From contig NZ_CP119766.1 of assembly GCF_030378165.1 (NCBI RefSeq), forward strand, positions 2,108,001-2,172,000: a stretch of 64,000 nt of DNA, read 5' to 3'. Origin of the DNA: Flavobacterium panacagri. GTDB lineage: Bacteria; Bacteroidota; Bacteroidia; Flavobacteriales; Flavobacteriaceae. The notes beneath the pieces were generated by a model. The model saw only the letters and a list, made by a program, of their open reading frames with translations, was not told the origin of the DNA and made no database searches. A program made the translations under genes and the position numbers. Shown one piece after another: positions 18,113 through 26,616 of the stretch (positions within the stretch are counted from its first letter, which is position 1; each line of letters starts with the position of its first letter).

Positions 18113-19339
18113 TTATTTCTGATTGTACTGAAAAACATTATCCCACAATTCATCGATTGTAATAAGTGCTTCGTTTAGTGGGATTACGCTCCATTTTCCA
18201 TTGTTTTCTATTCCTAATCCAATACTTTTTAGTTTCAATAAAGCATCATTGACATCAAAATCTAATTCGGTTTTTAAATGAGAAGCAAACCAAGATTCTA
18301 TCTGCAAATCTAATTCAGAAGCAGTCAATGAATTTTGGCTTCTGTTTAAGAATGCATACGCTAAAATAGTTTCTTTCAGGGCTTCTTCTTCAGACGAATT
18401 TAAAAGCGAATAAAAAGCACCGCTGTTGTTGCCGACATTCTTAAAATACAAACTGTCCGAAAGTGTTTTGGAATATCTAATTTTCTTATTTATAAAGTTG
18501 TTGTACTGACGAAAACAGTAAGCTGCCAAAATTCCTAGAGCAATTAATCCCTGATTTAAGGAAGTTTTACTGTTCAATAAATCGATAGTTTCTCCGGTTT
18601 GGTAAGCGTCATACATATTGATAAGAGCCGGAATTACTTTGGCACTTAAAAGTGAAATCCCACCAAAAACACCTGGAACCCAAAGTAGCATTTTGTCTTT
18701 TAGAGACATTTTAGGAACTGCATTTGGAAATGTGGTTTCTAGGTCATTTTTAGGAACACGCTTAAAAATTTTTAAAGCAATAGAACCCGGATCAATCGGC
18801 ATTTTTCCTAATTTGACTTTCTTTGCAGCGAGATAATCTGCATCGCTGTAATTGAGGTAAATTAAAACACGATCGTAATATTCGATTTCGACTTCCTTTT
18901 TCCAGAAAAAATATTTTTTCACCTTTTCTTTAGCCTTATGATGACCACGGGCATATAATTCGAAATCTTTAAATGCATTAAAATCAATAGCCAGACTTAA
19001 ACCAATTAAGTCCGATTCTTCAAATGCCGCTTTTAAGGTTTCTTCGTTGATTCGGTAGTAATTGCCTCTTTCTAAAACCGTAAGCAGTGTTTGTTTAAAA
19101 ATACCAAAATCACTTTTGCCAATAAAACCTTCGCGTTCTTTTTCACTTAAATCGGGATCATATAAGGCATAATGCTGCTTTAAGTTCCGATTTAAATTAA
19201 AAGATTCGTAATGATAATAATGCTCGATGATATCGAATAATTTTTGGAAATCAGTGGCATTTTTGGGGTCTGCTGTTAAAGCAATCTGCTGTTCTAATAA
19301 AAACTCTTTGTTAAACGGAATATAATGTTCTCGCGTCAT
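18113..19339 (-). CDS. TMEM143-like (DUF3754) membrane protein
   Basis: The start is placed at the ATG at 19339 (MTREHYIPFNKEF), giving 408 residues. A longer frame opens at a TTG at 19381, but that codon lies inside a -7 promoter box, so it should be upstream of the message. The central part reads VFKR-type KIFKRVPKNDLETTFPNAVPK, then two membrane segments near residues 220-300, and a C-terminal domain of about 100 residues. This fits the DUF3754/TMEM143 family, of unknown function. Confidence 0.85.
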   Translation of the reverse strand: MTREHYIPFNKEFLLEQQIALTADPKNATDFQKLFDIIEHYYHYESFNLNRNLKQHYALYDPDLSEKEREGFIGKSDFGIFKQTLLTVLERGNYYRINEETLKAAFEESDLIGLSLAIDFNAFKDFELYARGHHKAKEKVKKYFFWKKEVEIEYYDRVLIYLNYSDADYLAAKKVKLGKMPIDPGSIALKIFKRVPKNDLETTFPNAVPKMSLKDKMLLWVPGVFGGISLLSAKVIPALINMYDAYQTGETIDLLNSKTSLNQGLIALGILAAYCFRQYNNFINKKIRYSKTLSDSLYFKNVGNNSGAFYSLLNSSEEEALKETILAYAFLNRSQNSLTASELDLQIESWFASHLKTELDFDVNDALLKLKSIGLGIENNGKWSVIPLNEALITIDELWDNVFQYNQK

Positions 19340-19378
19340 ATCGATTCTAAGCTTTAATTTTTTCTGGCGTGGAAGCGG

Positions 19379-19386
19379 CAAAGATA
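19379..19386 (-). promoter_or_regulatory. -7 box for the DUF3754 operon
   Basis: On the minus strand this reads TATCTTTG, a perfect match to TAnnTTTG, 39 bases upstream of the preferred ATG. The position argues against the longer frame opening at 19381. No TTG is seen at 17-23 bases upstream. Confidence 0.5.
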
Positions 19387-19435
19387 CAAAGGTTTGAAGT
19401 TTAAAATTTTAGAAGGGTAAAAAAGAGTAAAATAA

Positions 19436-19480
19436 AAAATGGGATTTCCAATCGTTACCAGCGATTTGAAATCCCATTTT
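19436..19480 (-). terminator. Long hairpin terminator after the zinc-motif gene
   Basis: Two 19-base arms (19436-19454 and 19462-19480) pair with a single mismatch around a 7-base loop. On the minus strand the hairpin is followed by a T-rich tract (plus-strand AAAATAAAAAA). It ends the minus-strand gene at 19692, though it lies 210 bases past its stop, and separates it from the DUF3754 promoter. Confidence 0.65.
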
Positions 19481-19691
19481 ATGTTCCAAAAAAAGTGACA
19501 AAAAATTTAAAAAAGCTTTCTTGAGGAAAACTAAATTCTAACTAAAAATTATTCATAGCAATATTACCACTATAAATTAGCGTAGCTATGCGTATTTATA
19601 CGGTTTTTTTCTAAAGTTTCTAAGATACTAAGGGACTAAGTTTTTTTTTTGAGAAACAAAGTGATAAAGATTCAGAGTATTTTCTCTGTGG

Positions 19692-20156
19692 TCAATTCCT
19701 TTCTGACCTTTTTAGACTGATTACGCCTTGAACGTATTTTATTAATTCTTCTTTGGTAACAGAAAAGGCGGCGTTTTCTTCTTCAGTGCTTAAATACAAG
19801 TTTGCAATACTCTCGGCATCCATGTTTTGATTGAGGTAATGTTGCTCTGCATATTGTATAAGATGATCTACAAAACGTTCACGTTGTTGGCCTTTTTCTA
19901 TGGTTTCTTGGTCGCCTTCTTTTATTTTTTCGATTACTGATTCTGGTAAATCGATAGTGAGATACATACAATCTACAGCAACTTTAGAAAGCATTTCTTT
20001 TTCAATTCTTCCTGTAGCATTGCAATAGGCGCAAGGTGCAGGAACCCATTTTAATTGTCTTTTTAAACGAATAATATCTTCAAGGTCAACAAATCCTTTT
20101 CCAAGACATCTCGGACATTCTATATCTGATCGTTTAAAAAAATTAAAAATGCTCAT
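19692..20156 (-). CDS. Protein with DnaJ-type CxxC zinc motifs
   Basis: A 154-residue protein with two CxxC pairs near the N-terminus, CPRCLGKG and CAYCNATG, the repeat pattern of the DnaJ cysteine-rich domain (CxxCxGxG). It probably binds one zinc ion. The remaining 110 residues are helical and charged and are not recognised. There is no J domain. It may be a small chaperone adaptor or nucleic-acid binder; neither is shown. Confidence 0.7.
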   Translation of the reverse strand: MSIFNFFKRSDIECPRCLGKGFVDLEDIIRLKRQLKWVPAPCAYCNATGRIEKEMLSKVAVDCMYLTIDLPESVIEKIKEGDQETIEKGQQRERFVDHLIQYAEQHYLNQNMDAESIANLYLSTEEENAAFSVTKEELIKYVQGVISLKRSERN

Positions 20157-20353
20157 TGGTTATAAAAAAATCTTAGTGGTTGTGAATTATGCTAATTTAG
20201 ACAATTAAGTAAGAAAAGTTATTCAGGTAAAGTGTTTTTTTTGAAGAAAAAAATTAACAAAGATTGTTGATTTGTTTTTTAACCAGATTTCAACATAGAT
20301 ATTATACAATGAAATGAAAGATACTATGAAACGAAGAGTAACATTTTATGCCT

Positions 20354-20361
20354 TAAATTTG
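20354..20361 (+). promoter_or_regulatory. -7 box candidate for the DoxX-like gene
   Basis: TAAATTTG matches TAnnTTTG and lies 32 bases before the ATG at 20394. No TTG is found at the expected distance. Confidence 0.4.
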
Positions 20362-20393
20362 ATAAAGGATTCTTATAAAACAAATTGATTTTT

Positions 20394-20810
20394 ATGGAAA
20401 ATACACAAACGACTAAAATGCAGGACTTCTTTAGAATTCTCTTAGGGATTTTTATGATCACGGCCGCTTTTGGCCATTTTACTTTTCAAAGACAGGATTT
20501 TCAGGCGCAGGTGCCAAATTGGATACCCTTGGGTAAAGACTTAGTTGTTATTCTTTCTGGAATTGTAGAAATAGCATTAGGGCTTAGCATGTTATTTCTA
20601 ACGAAGTATAAAGTGCAAGTGGGAATTGCGCTGGCGGTATTTTATGTGTTAGTTTTTCCGGGTAATATTGCACAATATCTAAACGGAACTTCTGCTTTTG
20701 GATTAGATACAGATCAAGCTCGTTTGATTCGATTGTTTTTTCAACCTGTGCTGATTTTTTTGGCTTTGTGGTCTACTGGTGGGATTGGGTACTTTAGGAA
20801 TAGACATTAA
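20394..20810 (+). CDS. DoxX-like membrane protein
   Basis: The product has 138 residues from the ATG at 20394; a TTG at 20385 is in frame but unlikely. Four hydrophobic helices and the opening FRILLGIFMITAAFGHF followed by PLGKDLVVILSGIVEIALG match the DoxX-like group of small membrane proteins. Family roles are varied and mostly unknown. It overlaps the convergent gene by 4 bases. Confidence 0.8.
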   Translation: MENTQTTKMQDFFRILLGIFMITAAFGHFTFQRQDFQAQVPNWIPLGKDLVVILSGIVEIALGLSMLFLTKYKVQVGIALAVFYVLVFPGNIAQYLNGTSAFGLDTDQARLIRLFFQPVLIFLALWSTGGIGYFRNRH

Positions 20811-21367
20811 TCAACAATAGAAATACCGTATTTAATATTGCTCTCTTCAAATATGGATTTTAGCATGTCATACTTTGTTGTACAGTATTCTCCAATATTT
20901 AGTCTTTTATCGCTCGATTTGTAATGGTCGCAACCGAAACAAATTTCTAGATAAGCGATTATTTTATTATTTGAATCCAAAAATAAAATAGCATTTCTAG
21001 GCATATAACACATTGTGTCTACAAATTCGTGAGGGAGTCGTGTATAAGTAAAGTTGAAAACAATATCAGTTAATTTGTTTATCTGTTCCGTATTTAGAGT
21101 GGCAGTTTCATCATAATATTCAGGTTTAAAGATGTCTTTCCCTAATACAATTGAATTGATGTGTCTCATTAACTCTACCCCAGTAAATCCTTCAGTTTTA
21201 TTCTTTAAAGATATAACTTTAATTTGTTTAGATTTAGAAAAAGGGAAATTGAGAAGTCTTTCTTTTTCTGAAAAATTTTTAGACCTAATACATTTTCCGT
21301 TATCATAAATAGATTGCGAAAATGAAATTTGAGCTAGTAAAAGTATCACAAACAGAAATTTTCTCAT
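20807..21367 (-). CDS. Unrecognised exported protein (186 aa)
   Basis: N-terminal signal peptide (residues 1-18, ending ISFSQ), then a mixed alpha/beta domain. There is a CFGCDH motif near residue 150 and two further cysteines (CIRSK, CTTKYD). No family recognised. It is monocistronic and convergent with the DoxX-like gene. Confidence 0.65.
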   Translation of the reverse strand: MRKFLFVILLLAQISFSQSIYDNGKCIRSKNFSEKERLLNFPFSKSKQIKVISLKNKTEGFTGVELMRHINSIVLGKDIFKPEYYDETATLNTEQINKLTDIVFNFTYTRLPHEFVDTMCYMPRNAILFLDSNNKIIAYLEICFGCDHYKSSDKRLNIGEYCTTKYDMLKSIFEESNIKYGISIVD

Positions 21368-21458
21368 TTTTTACCTGAAATTTTTAAACGAAAATAAGCT
21401 TTGAAAATTGAAATTTTACGCTTTCCAAAAAAAATATCTAATTATCTAAATTCACAAA

Positions 21459-22172
21459 TTATTTAATAGAAAGATTATCCAGCAAAATCTGATACTTTCT
21501 TCCCACAGGAATAACATCACCATTAGACATTGTAAGATTTTTAAAAGTAACAGCAGTAATTTTAGTTGTATTAACAATAAAAGAGCGATGCACTTGTACA
21601 AAATGCGAACACTCAATTTCGGCGCTTATGCTGGCGAGTGAACCGTAAATAATAATAGGCGATTTCAGTTTGCTGTTGTATAGTTTCATGTAATTCCCTA
21701 GGCTTTCAATATATAAAATATCGGCAAGAGAGGTTTCAATAGTTTGTCCGTTAGAACGATATGAAAGTGTTTTTTCGGAACTGCTGGTTTCCTTTTTAAT
21801 GGTATTTCCAGAATGATACGTTTTGGCTTTTTCAATGGCTTTAGAGAATTTATCTAATGAAATAGGTTTCATTAAATAATCAATTGCATCGTTTTGATAG
21901 GCAGAAAGCGCAAAATCTGAATAAGCGGTGGTAACAATCGTAAGCGGGCGGTTGGGCTGTAATTCCATTAATTCTACGCCTGAAATAACGGGCATATTAA
22001 TGTCAAGAAAAATAATATCATATTGATTTTCATTGAGCAGTTTTATAGCTTCCATACCATTAAAAGCGCTTCCGGAATGTTCCAGTTCGTCAAATTTGGA
22101 AATGTGCGAAATCAGGGCTTTATGCGCCGGCGATTCGTCATCAATTATTAGACAGCGGTAGGTAAGTGCCAT
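21459..22172 (-). CDS. LytTR-type response regulator
   Basis: A 237-residue two-domain regulator. The receiver domain has the acidic pair D11/D12 and the phospho-acceptor D57 in IIFLDINMP. The C-terminal LytTR DNA-binding domain contains ILYIESLGNYMKLY, HFVQVHRSFIVN and GDVIPVGRKY. LytTR regulators bind pairs of short direct repeats, and a matching pair lies upstream of the kinase gene at 23204-23238. The start overlaps the end of the kinase gene by 25 bases, so the pair is co-translated. Confidence 0.95.
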   Translation of the reverse strand: MALTYRCLIIDDESPAHKALISHISKFDELEHSGSAFNGMEAIKLLNENQYDIIFLDINMPVISGVELMELQPNRPLTIVTTAYSDFALSAYQNDAIDYLMKPISLDKFSKAIEKAKTYHSGNTIKKETSSSEKTLSYRSNGQTIETSLADILYIESLGNYMKLYNSKLKSPIIIYGSLASISAEIECSHFVQVHRSFIVNTTKITAVTFKNLTMSNGDVIPVGRKYQILLDNLSIK

Positions 22173-23143
22173 ATACTCAATTTTACAACAAATAAATTCT
22201 TCTCTTTCTGGCAGCTTAAATTGTGTTTTAAGCCGTAAACTTCCAAACGTCTTTTAAGGTTTTCAATTCCAATTCCCGTACTCGAAAGGCGCGAACCCGA
22301 ATCGAGATAATTGTTTTTTATGGTAAAAGTCAAATTTCGACATTTTACTTTTAAATCTAGATTAATAAATGGTTCAGGCATTTCGGCAGAAAATTTCACA
22401 GCATTTTCTACCAAAGGCAAAAAAAATAAAGGTGGAATCTCGGTTTCTTTAGTAACGCCTTCAATGTTTTGATTGACCGTTAATCTTTCGTTTCTGAATG
22501 TATAATATTCGATGTACTTTTTAATGAAATCTATTTCTTCTTCGACCGAAACAAAATCTTTTTTAGAAGCTTCAATCTGATAACGCAGCATATCCGAAAG
22601 ATTCAGGATTCTGTCCGGAACTTTGTCTGGTTCTGCCAGTGCCTCGCCGTACAGATTATTCATGGCATTCAATAAAAAATGTGGGTTCAGCTGCTGCTTT
22701 AAAAACGAAAGTTCCGATTTATAATTCATAATATCTTTGTCGGCATCCATGATTTTTTTGGTAATAACCACATGAATGAAATAGAAAAACATTCCGTTTA
22801 TAATCAGCGATAATATTTGCAGTGTTTTAAAATTTCCTAAACCAACAAGAGGAAAAAACCAGTTCATAAAAAAGTAGAAACACGTCCAGTACGCTGCAAG
22901 AAGAAAAAAGAACGATTTAACCTTTCTTTTGAATAAAACAGGTTTGATAATGCAGATATTGAAAATGGTAATCCATACAATACAAGGAAAATAACCTACT
23001 GCAATTTTGCTTAGAATGTAAGACCAGCTGTGTCCGTCTAGTTTTATTTCGTCATAAACACAGGCTAAAATGACTAAGTAAACCAGTGTATTTACGAACA
23101 GGTTTCGCAGGAAAAAGTTTTGATAAAGTTTGGAGATCGTCAT
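22148..23143 (-). CDS. LytS/YehU-type sensor histidine kinase
   Basis: A 331-residue membrane kinase: about four membrane helices in the first 130 residues, then the phospho-acceptor motif LKQQLNPHFLLN (H155) and the ATPase N-box PLVENAVKFS. There is no large extracytoplasmic domain, so the signal is probably sensed in the membrane. It forms a two-component pair with the overlapping LytTR regulator downstream. It is divergent from an outer-membrane protein gene with a shared regulatory region. Confidence 0.94.
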   Translation of the reverse strand: MTISKLYQNFFLRNLFVNTLVYLVILACVYDEIKLDGHSWSYILSKIAVGYFPCIVWITIFNICIIKPVLFKRKVKSFFFLLAAYWTCFYFFMNWFFPLVGLGNFKTLQILSLIINGMFFYFIHVVITKKIMDADKDIMNYKSELSFLKQQLNPHFLLNAMNNLYGEALAEPDKVPDRILNLSDMLRYQIEASKKDFVSVEEEIDFIKKYIEYYTFRNERLTVNQNIEGVTKETEIPPLFFLPLVENAVKFSAEMPEPFINLDLKVKCRNLTFTIKNNYLDSGSRLSSTGIGIENLKRRLEVYGLKHNLSCQKEKNLFVVKLSIWHLPTAV

Positions 23144-23148
23144 AACGG

Positions 23149-23156
23149 CAAAAATA
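23149..23156 (-). promoter_or_regulatory. -7 box candidate for the kinase/regulator operon
   Basis: On the minus strand it reads TATTTTTG, matching TAnnTTTG, only 5 bases before the kinase ATG. If used, the message would be nearly leaderless. Confidence 0.4.
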
Positions 23157-23203
23157 ATATAATCGTATAGTTTTTAGCTCTTTGTAAAGGATAAATTATA
23201 CTA

Positions 23204-23238
23204 ACGCCGTTCGTATAAATCATACGCCGTTGGTATAA
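23204..23238. promoter_or_regulatory. Direct repeats, candidate LytTR operator
   Basis: ACGCCGTTCGTATAA (23204-23218) and ACGCCGTTGGTATAA (23224-23238) are direct repeats offset by exactly 20 bp, differing at one base. The core CCGTTnGT fits the general LytTR half-site pattern, which normally occurs as two direct repeats about two helical turns apart. The pair lies between the LytTR two-component operon and the divergent outer-membrane protein gene, about 30 bp upstream of the latter's -7 box. Confidence 0.7.
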
Positions 23239-23267
23239 AAATACTATTATAATAAGAATGCCTCATT

Positions 23268-23275
23268 TACTTTTG
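23268..23275 (+). promoter_or_regulatory. -7 box for the outer-membrane protein gene
   Basis: TACTTTTG matches TAnnTTTG and lies 48 bases before the ATG at 23324. There is no -33 TTG; the LytTR repeats sit at roughly -50 and -70, as expected for an activator site. Confidence 0.5.
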
Positions 23276-23323
23276 GATCCAAGTTTCAATATATCCCAAA
23301 ACAAATTTTATATATTCTATTTT

Positions 23324-24313
23324 ATGAAATCCAAAATCATTTCCGTTTTAGTTGTCTTTATTTCCTTGAAAGCCATGGCTCAGGAAAAAGAACCTGGCAT
23401 GAAAACTTTAGGAAAAGCAATAGTAGATAAGTTTCCGACAACTAGAACTTTTGATGTGCAGTACGAACAGCTTGGGCCTTCCAATTACAATTCGGAAATG
23501 TTTGGAAATAAATTTGAAAGAGGAAGAGTAGAAAGCCACAGCCGATTTAAAGCAGCATTTAACCTGCCGTTTTATGCCACAAAATCAAAACGTTTTGTTT
23601 TAACGACTTCGTTACGTTATAAATACGAAAATTATGAGTTTGGCGATATTTACAATTATGGCACTAATGAAACTTATAGAAGAGAAAATGCCGATATCCA
23701 TTATTGGGCAGGAGCTTTAACGGCAACTTATATGGCATCACTTTTTGGAAAACCTGCTATCTACAGTGCAACAGCAACAGTTGATGGAGATAAAGAAAAA
23801 CTACAGCGTTTAAAAGGATTTGCATCGGGAGTTTTAGTGCTTAAAAGAACGCCGTCGACAACTATTACGGCAGGGGTTTTAGTATTGCTCGATCCGTCTT
23901 CAATCGTGCCAATGACGCCTCTATTGTCTGTAAATCATAAGTTTAAAAACTCTAAGTGGGATATGGATTTTATTCTCCCGCAGCGTCTTTTGTTTAGAAG
24001 GGAATTGTTAGAAAACGGAAGAATTTCCTTCGGGACAGAGTTGAATACTGAAAGTTTTTACTTAAATTTAAATAACTCAAATTTAAAAGGTGTTTACGAA
24101 CTGAACCAATTGGAACTAAAATCGGGAATTACCTACGAATATAGTTTTACTCCGAAGCTGATTGCATTTGCAAAAGGTGGTATCAATAATGTAGTTAGTG
24201 CCCGAATTACAGAAAAAGGAGAGCGAACAAACCGTTACGTTTACGATCAAAAAGAAGATGCACAAGGGTATGTTAGATTTGGAATATCCTATAATCTTTT
24301 TAATCAAAAATAA
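23324..24313 (+). CDS. Outer-membrane beta-barrel-like protein (DUF6268-like)
   Basis: The ATG at 23324 opens a signal peptide (MKSKIISVLVVFISLKAMAQ) in a 329-residue product; the longer upstream frame lacks a signal. The mature part is rich in alternating hydrophobic and aromatic strands (FVLTTSLRYKYENYEF, YVRFGISYNLF at the end), typical of an outer-membrane barrel with a C-terminal aromatic residue region. The family name is tentative. Divergent position and the operator at 23204-23238 make it the likely main target of the adjacent two-component system. Confidence 0.78.
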   Translation: MKSKIISVLVVFISLKAMAQEKEPGMKTLGKAIVDKFPTTRTFDVQYEQLGPSNYNSEMFGNKFERGRVESHSRFKAAFNLPFYATKSKRFVLTTSLRYKYENYEFGDIYNYGTNETYRRENADIHYWAGALTATYMASLFGKPAIYSATATVDGDKEKLQRLKGFASGVLVLKRTPSTTITAGVLVLLDPSSIVPMTPLLSVNHKFKNSKWDMDFILPQRLLFRRELLENGRISFGTELNTESFYLNLNNSNLKGVYELNQLELKSGITYEYSFTPKLIAFAKGGINNVVSARITEKGERTNRYVYDQKEDAQGYVRFGISYNLFNQK

Positions 24314-24316
24314 GAG

Positions 24317-24562
24317 ATGAATACATTGGAAGAACTAAAAGAGAACGTTATGATTGTGGAGATTTTTAAAACAAATGTTCAGAAAGAGTCAGACCGAGAC
24401 TATGTCATTACAGTTATACAATCTCAGTTTCCAGATTATAAAATTAATTTTGATCTGGAAGATTGCGATAAAATTTTAAGAGTTGAAGGGATCGACATTC
24501 AATGTGATAATGTTATGGATTATGTGCATTGTCTTGGTTATACCTGTGTAAGGCTTGATTAG
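24317..24562 (+). CDS. Unrecognised 81-residue protein
   Basis: A small acidic cytoplasmic protein starting 3 bases after the outer-membrane gene and probably co-transcribed with it. The pattern EIFKTNVQKESDRDYVITVI followed by QFPDYKINFDLEDCDKILRVEG suggests a ferredoxin-like beta-alpha-beta fold, as in small metal-binding domains. It has three Cys residues but no CxxC. Function unknown. Confidence 0.65.
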   Translation: MNTLEELKENVMIVEIFKTNVQKESDRDYVITVIQSQFPDYKINFDLEDCDKILRVEGIDIQCDNVMDYVHCLGYTCVRLD

Positions 24563-24589
24563 TAATTAAAAATTGAAAATTGCATTTTC

Positions 24590-24633
24590 ATTGAATTTTG
24601 CTATTGTTATTGAATTTTACCATTGCTATTGAA
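24590..24633. repeat. Short tandem repeat, 19-bp unit
   Basis: Units at 24590-24608 and 24609-24627 share ATTGAATTTT plus a similar 9-base tail (GCTATTGTT or ACCATTGCT), followed by a partial third copy (ATTGAA). About 2.3 units in total. Confidence 0.6.
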
Positions 24634-24858
24634 AAAAGGGTAGAAATACGCAGCTGTATATTTCGCCTTCTTAGTAATTTTGTACGATAATTTTTGGTTT
24701 AAATAAAAAACACATTCAGATGTTACATCTTATTCTTTCGATTTTTATTTTTCTTTTGGAGCAGCTGGTTTAAATTAGCGATTTTTACTTCCTTAAATTT
24801 GTTCCCTAATACTTTTCCTTTGCGGAAAGGTTTCTGCTTTTTTTGCGCATTATTTTTC

Positions 24859-24866
24859 TAATTTTG
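24859..24866 (+). promoter_or_regulatory. -7 box candidate for the SulP gene
   Basis: TAATTTTG matches TAnnTTTG and ends 6 bases before the ATG at 24873, so transcription would start at or next to the start codon. Confidence 0.4.
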
Positions 24867-24872
24867 TGCCTT

Positions 24873-26402
24873 ATGAAAAAAGCATTCCAACTCTTCGATT
24901 TTACTCAAAAAGTCAATTATAAAAACGAAATTTTAGCGGGTTTAACTGTTGCTATGACAATGATTCCAGAATCTTTGTCGTTTGCAATTCTGGCTGGATT
25001 TCCGCCTTTGGTTGGTTTATATGCCGCTTTTATTGCGGGATTAGTAACGGCAATTTTTGGAGGAAGGCCCGGAATGATTTCTGGTGGAGCAGGAGCAACG
25101 GTAATTGTTTTGATTGCCTTAATGAAATCGCACGGAATAGAATATGTTTTTGCGGCCGTTGCGTTGGGTGGTGTTGTGCAAATTTGTATAGGACTTTTTA
25201 AACTCGGAAAATTTATTCGATTGGTGCCTCAGCCCGTAATGTTTGGTTTTGTAAACGGACTAGCAGTTGTCATTTTTATGTCACAGTTAGAGCAGTTTAA
25301 AACTGTAGTAAACGGACAAGTTTCCTGGCTTCAAGGAACTCCTTTATATGTTATGCTAGGGTTGGTTGCGTTGACTGTTGCTATTGTTTTGATTTTTCCT
25401 AAAATTACCAAAGCAGTTCCAGCTTCTTTAGTTGCTATTATGATTGTTTTTGCTTTGGTGATTGTCTTTAATATCCAAACGAAAACGGTAGAAGATATTG
25501 CTTCAGTTCAAGGTGGATTTCCTCCATTTCATATTCCGAATATTCCAATTTCTTTTGAGACATTCAAAGTGATTTTTCCGTATTCAGTAATTGTGGCAGC
25601 TGTTGGTTTGACAGAAGGTTTGCTTACGCTGAATTTAGTCGATGAAATAACAGGTACTCGCGGAAACAGTAATCGCGAATGCATCGCGCAGGGAAGTTCA
25701 AATATCTTGAATGGTTTTTTCTACGGAATGGGAGGCTGCCCAATGATTGCGCAGACTTTAGTAAATCTTGGGGCAGGTTCAAGAGCTAGGCTTTCGGGAA
25801 TTATTGCAGCTTTAACGATCTTAATTATTATACTTTTTGGTGCTCCCGTAATTGGAAAATTACCTATGGCGGCTTTAGTCGGCGTAATGATGATGGTGGC
25901 CATTACCACTTTTGAATGGGCTAGTTTTAAAATTATTAATAAAATGCCAAGACACGATATTTTTGTGGGTATTTTAGTAGCCGTTATCACTATTGTGCTT
26001 CATAATTTAGCTTTAGCGGTTTTAATTGGAGTGATTATTTCGGCTTTAGTTTTTGCTTGGGAAAGTGCCAAAAGAATCCGTGCACGTCAATATATTGATG
26101 AAAACGGCATAAAACATTATGAAATATACGGTCCGTTATTTTTTGGTTCTATAACTGCTTTTATGGAAAAATTTGATGTACAAAACGATCCGAATCATGT
26201 TGTAATTGATTTTAAAGAAAGCAGGGTCTCAGATATGTCTGCTATTGAAGCATTGAACAATCTGACTAAAAAATACAAACAAGAAAATAAAACTATAGAA
26301 TTACAGCACTTAAGTCCGGACTGCCGACAATTACTCAAAAATGCCGATGCGGTTATTAATGTTAATGTTATTGAAGATCCGAATTATAAAGTGGTGAGTT
26401 AG
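24873..26402 (+). CDS. SulP-family anion transporter with STAS domain
   Basis: A 509-residue inner-membrane carrier. It begins with a FDFTQKVNYKNEILAGLTVA segment and PESLSFAILAGFPPLVGLYA, the SulP signature region, followed by about 10-12 helices. The C-terminal 100 residues form a cytoplasmic STAS domain (DPNHVVIDFKESRVSDMSAI). SulP carriers move sulfate, bicarbonate or other anions; the substrate is not evident. The ATG at 24873 is preferred over the in-frame TTG at 24843. A palindromic terminator follows. Confidence 0.93.
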   Translation: MKKAFQLFDFTQKVNYKNEILAGLTVAMTMIPESLSFAILAGFPPLVGLYAAFIAGLVTAIFGGRPGMISGGAGATVIVLIALMKSHGIEYVFAAVALGGVVQICIGLFKLGKFIRLVPQPVMFGFVNGLAVVIFMSQLEQFKTVVNGQVSWLQGTPLYVMLGLVALTVAIVLIFPKITKAVPASLVAIMIVFALVIVFNIQTKTVEDIASVQGGFPPFHIPNIPISFETFKVIFPYSVIVAAVGLTEGLLTLNLVDEITGTRGNSNRECIAQGSSNILNGFFYGMGGCPMIAQTLVNLGAGSRARLSGIIAALTILIIILFGAPVIGKLPMAALVGVMMMVAITTFEWASFKIINKMPRHDIFVGILVAVITIVLHNLALAVLIGVIISALVFAWESAKRIRARQYIDENGIKHYEIYGPLFFGSITAFMEKFDVQNDPNHVVIDFKESRVSDMSAIEALNNLTKKYKQENKTIELQHLSPDCRQLLKNADAVINVNVIEDPNYKVVS

Positions 26403-26420
26403 AAATTTCAGTCGATATGT

Positions 26421-26453
26421 AAACCCGACAGGTTTTTAAAACCTGTCGGGTTT
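26421..26453. terminator. Perfect palindrome acting as terminator after SulP
   Basis: Two perfect 16-base arms (26421-26436 and 26438-26453) around a single central T contain the CCGACAGGTTTT core common in flavobacterial intergenic repeats. It is followed by TCTTTTTG. A related imperfect copy lies at 28500-28532. Confidence 0.75.
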
Positions 26454-26563
26454 CTTTTTGTGCCTCATTCTAGTATTTTGCAGAGACGCACAGTGTGCTT
26501 CTACAGATATGACTGTGATTTTTGTGTAATTTCTGCATAATAATAAAGAAAAGGATTGATTTA

Positions 26564-26581
26564 AATTTGTGCATTCGTGGC
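26564..26581. repeat. Solo copy of a CCACGAATT-type repeat end
   Basis: On the minus strand this begins GCCACGAATGCACAAATT, closely resembling the ends of the palindromes at 32865-33110 and 39547-40012. No partner is seen nearby. Confidence 0.45.
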
Positions 26582-26604
26582 GAAAAACAAAAGATTGATT
26601 TTTG

Positions 26605-26612
26605 TAACTTTG
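26605..26612 (+). promoter_or_regulatory. -7 box candidate for the AraC-type gene
   Basis: TAACTTTG matches TAnnTTTG and ends only 4 bases before the ATG at 26617, suggesting a leaderless message if used. Confidence 0.4.
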
Positions 26613-26616
26613 TAAA

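Larger units (their letters stand above)
19340..19691. other. Intergenic region with long hairpin and eroded repeat
   Basis: This 350-base gap holds the DUF3754 promoter (19379-19386), the long hairpin at 19436-19480, and an AT-rich stretch. That stretch includes TTTCTAAGATACTAAGGGAC (19617-19636), a pattern I associate with eroded flavobacterial repeats. No coding potential is seen. Confidence 0.6.
24563..24872. other. Intergenic region before the SulP gene
   Basis: This 310-base AT-rich gap contains a short 19-bp tandem repeat (24590-24633) and, at its end, a -7 box (24859-24866). A weak CCTTTGCGGAAAGG dyad lies at 24817-24830. No coding potential is seen. Confidence 0.6.

Noticed and set aside
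19340..19381. Start of the DUF3754 gene at the TTG at 19381
   Set aside because: The TTG lies inside a TATCTTTG box, so it would be at or before the transcription start; the ATG at 19339 begins the conserved MTREHYIPF segment.
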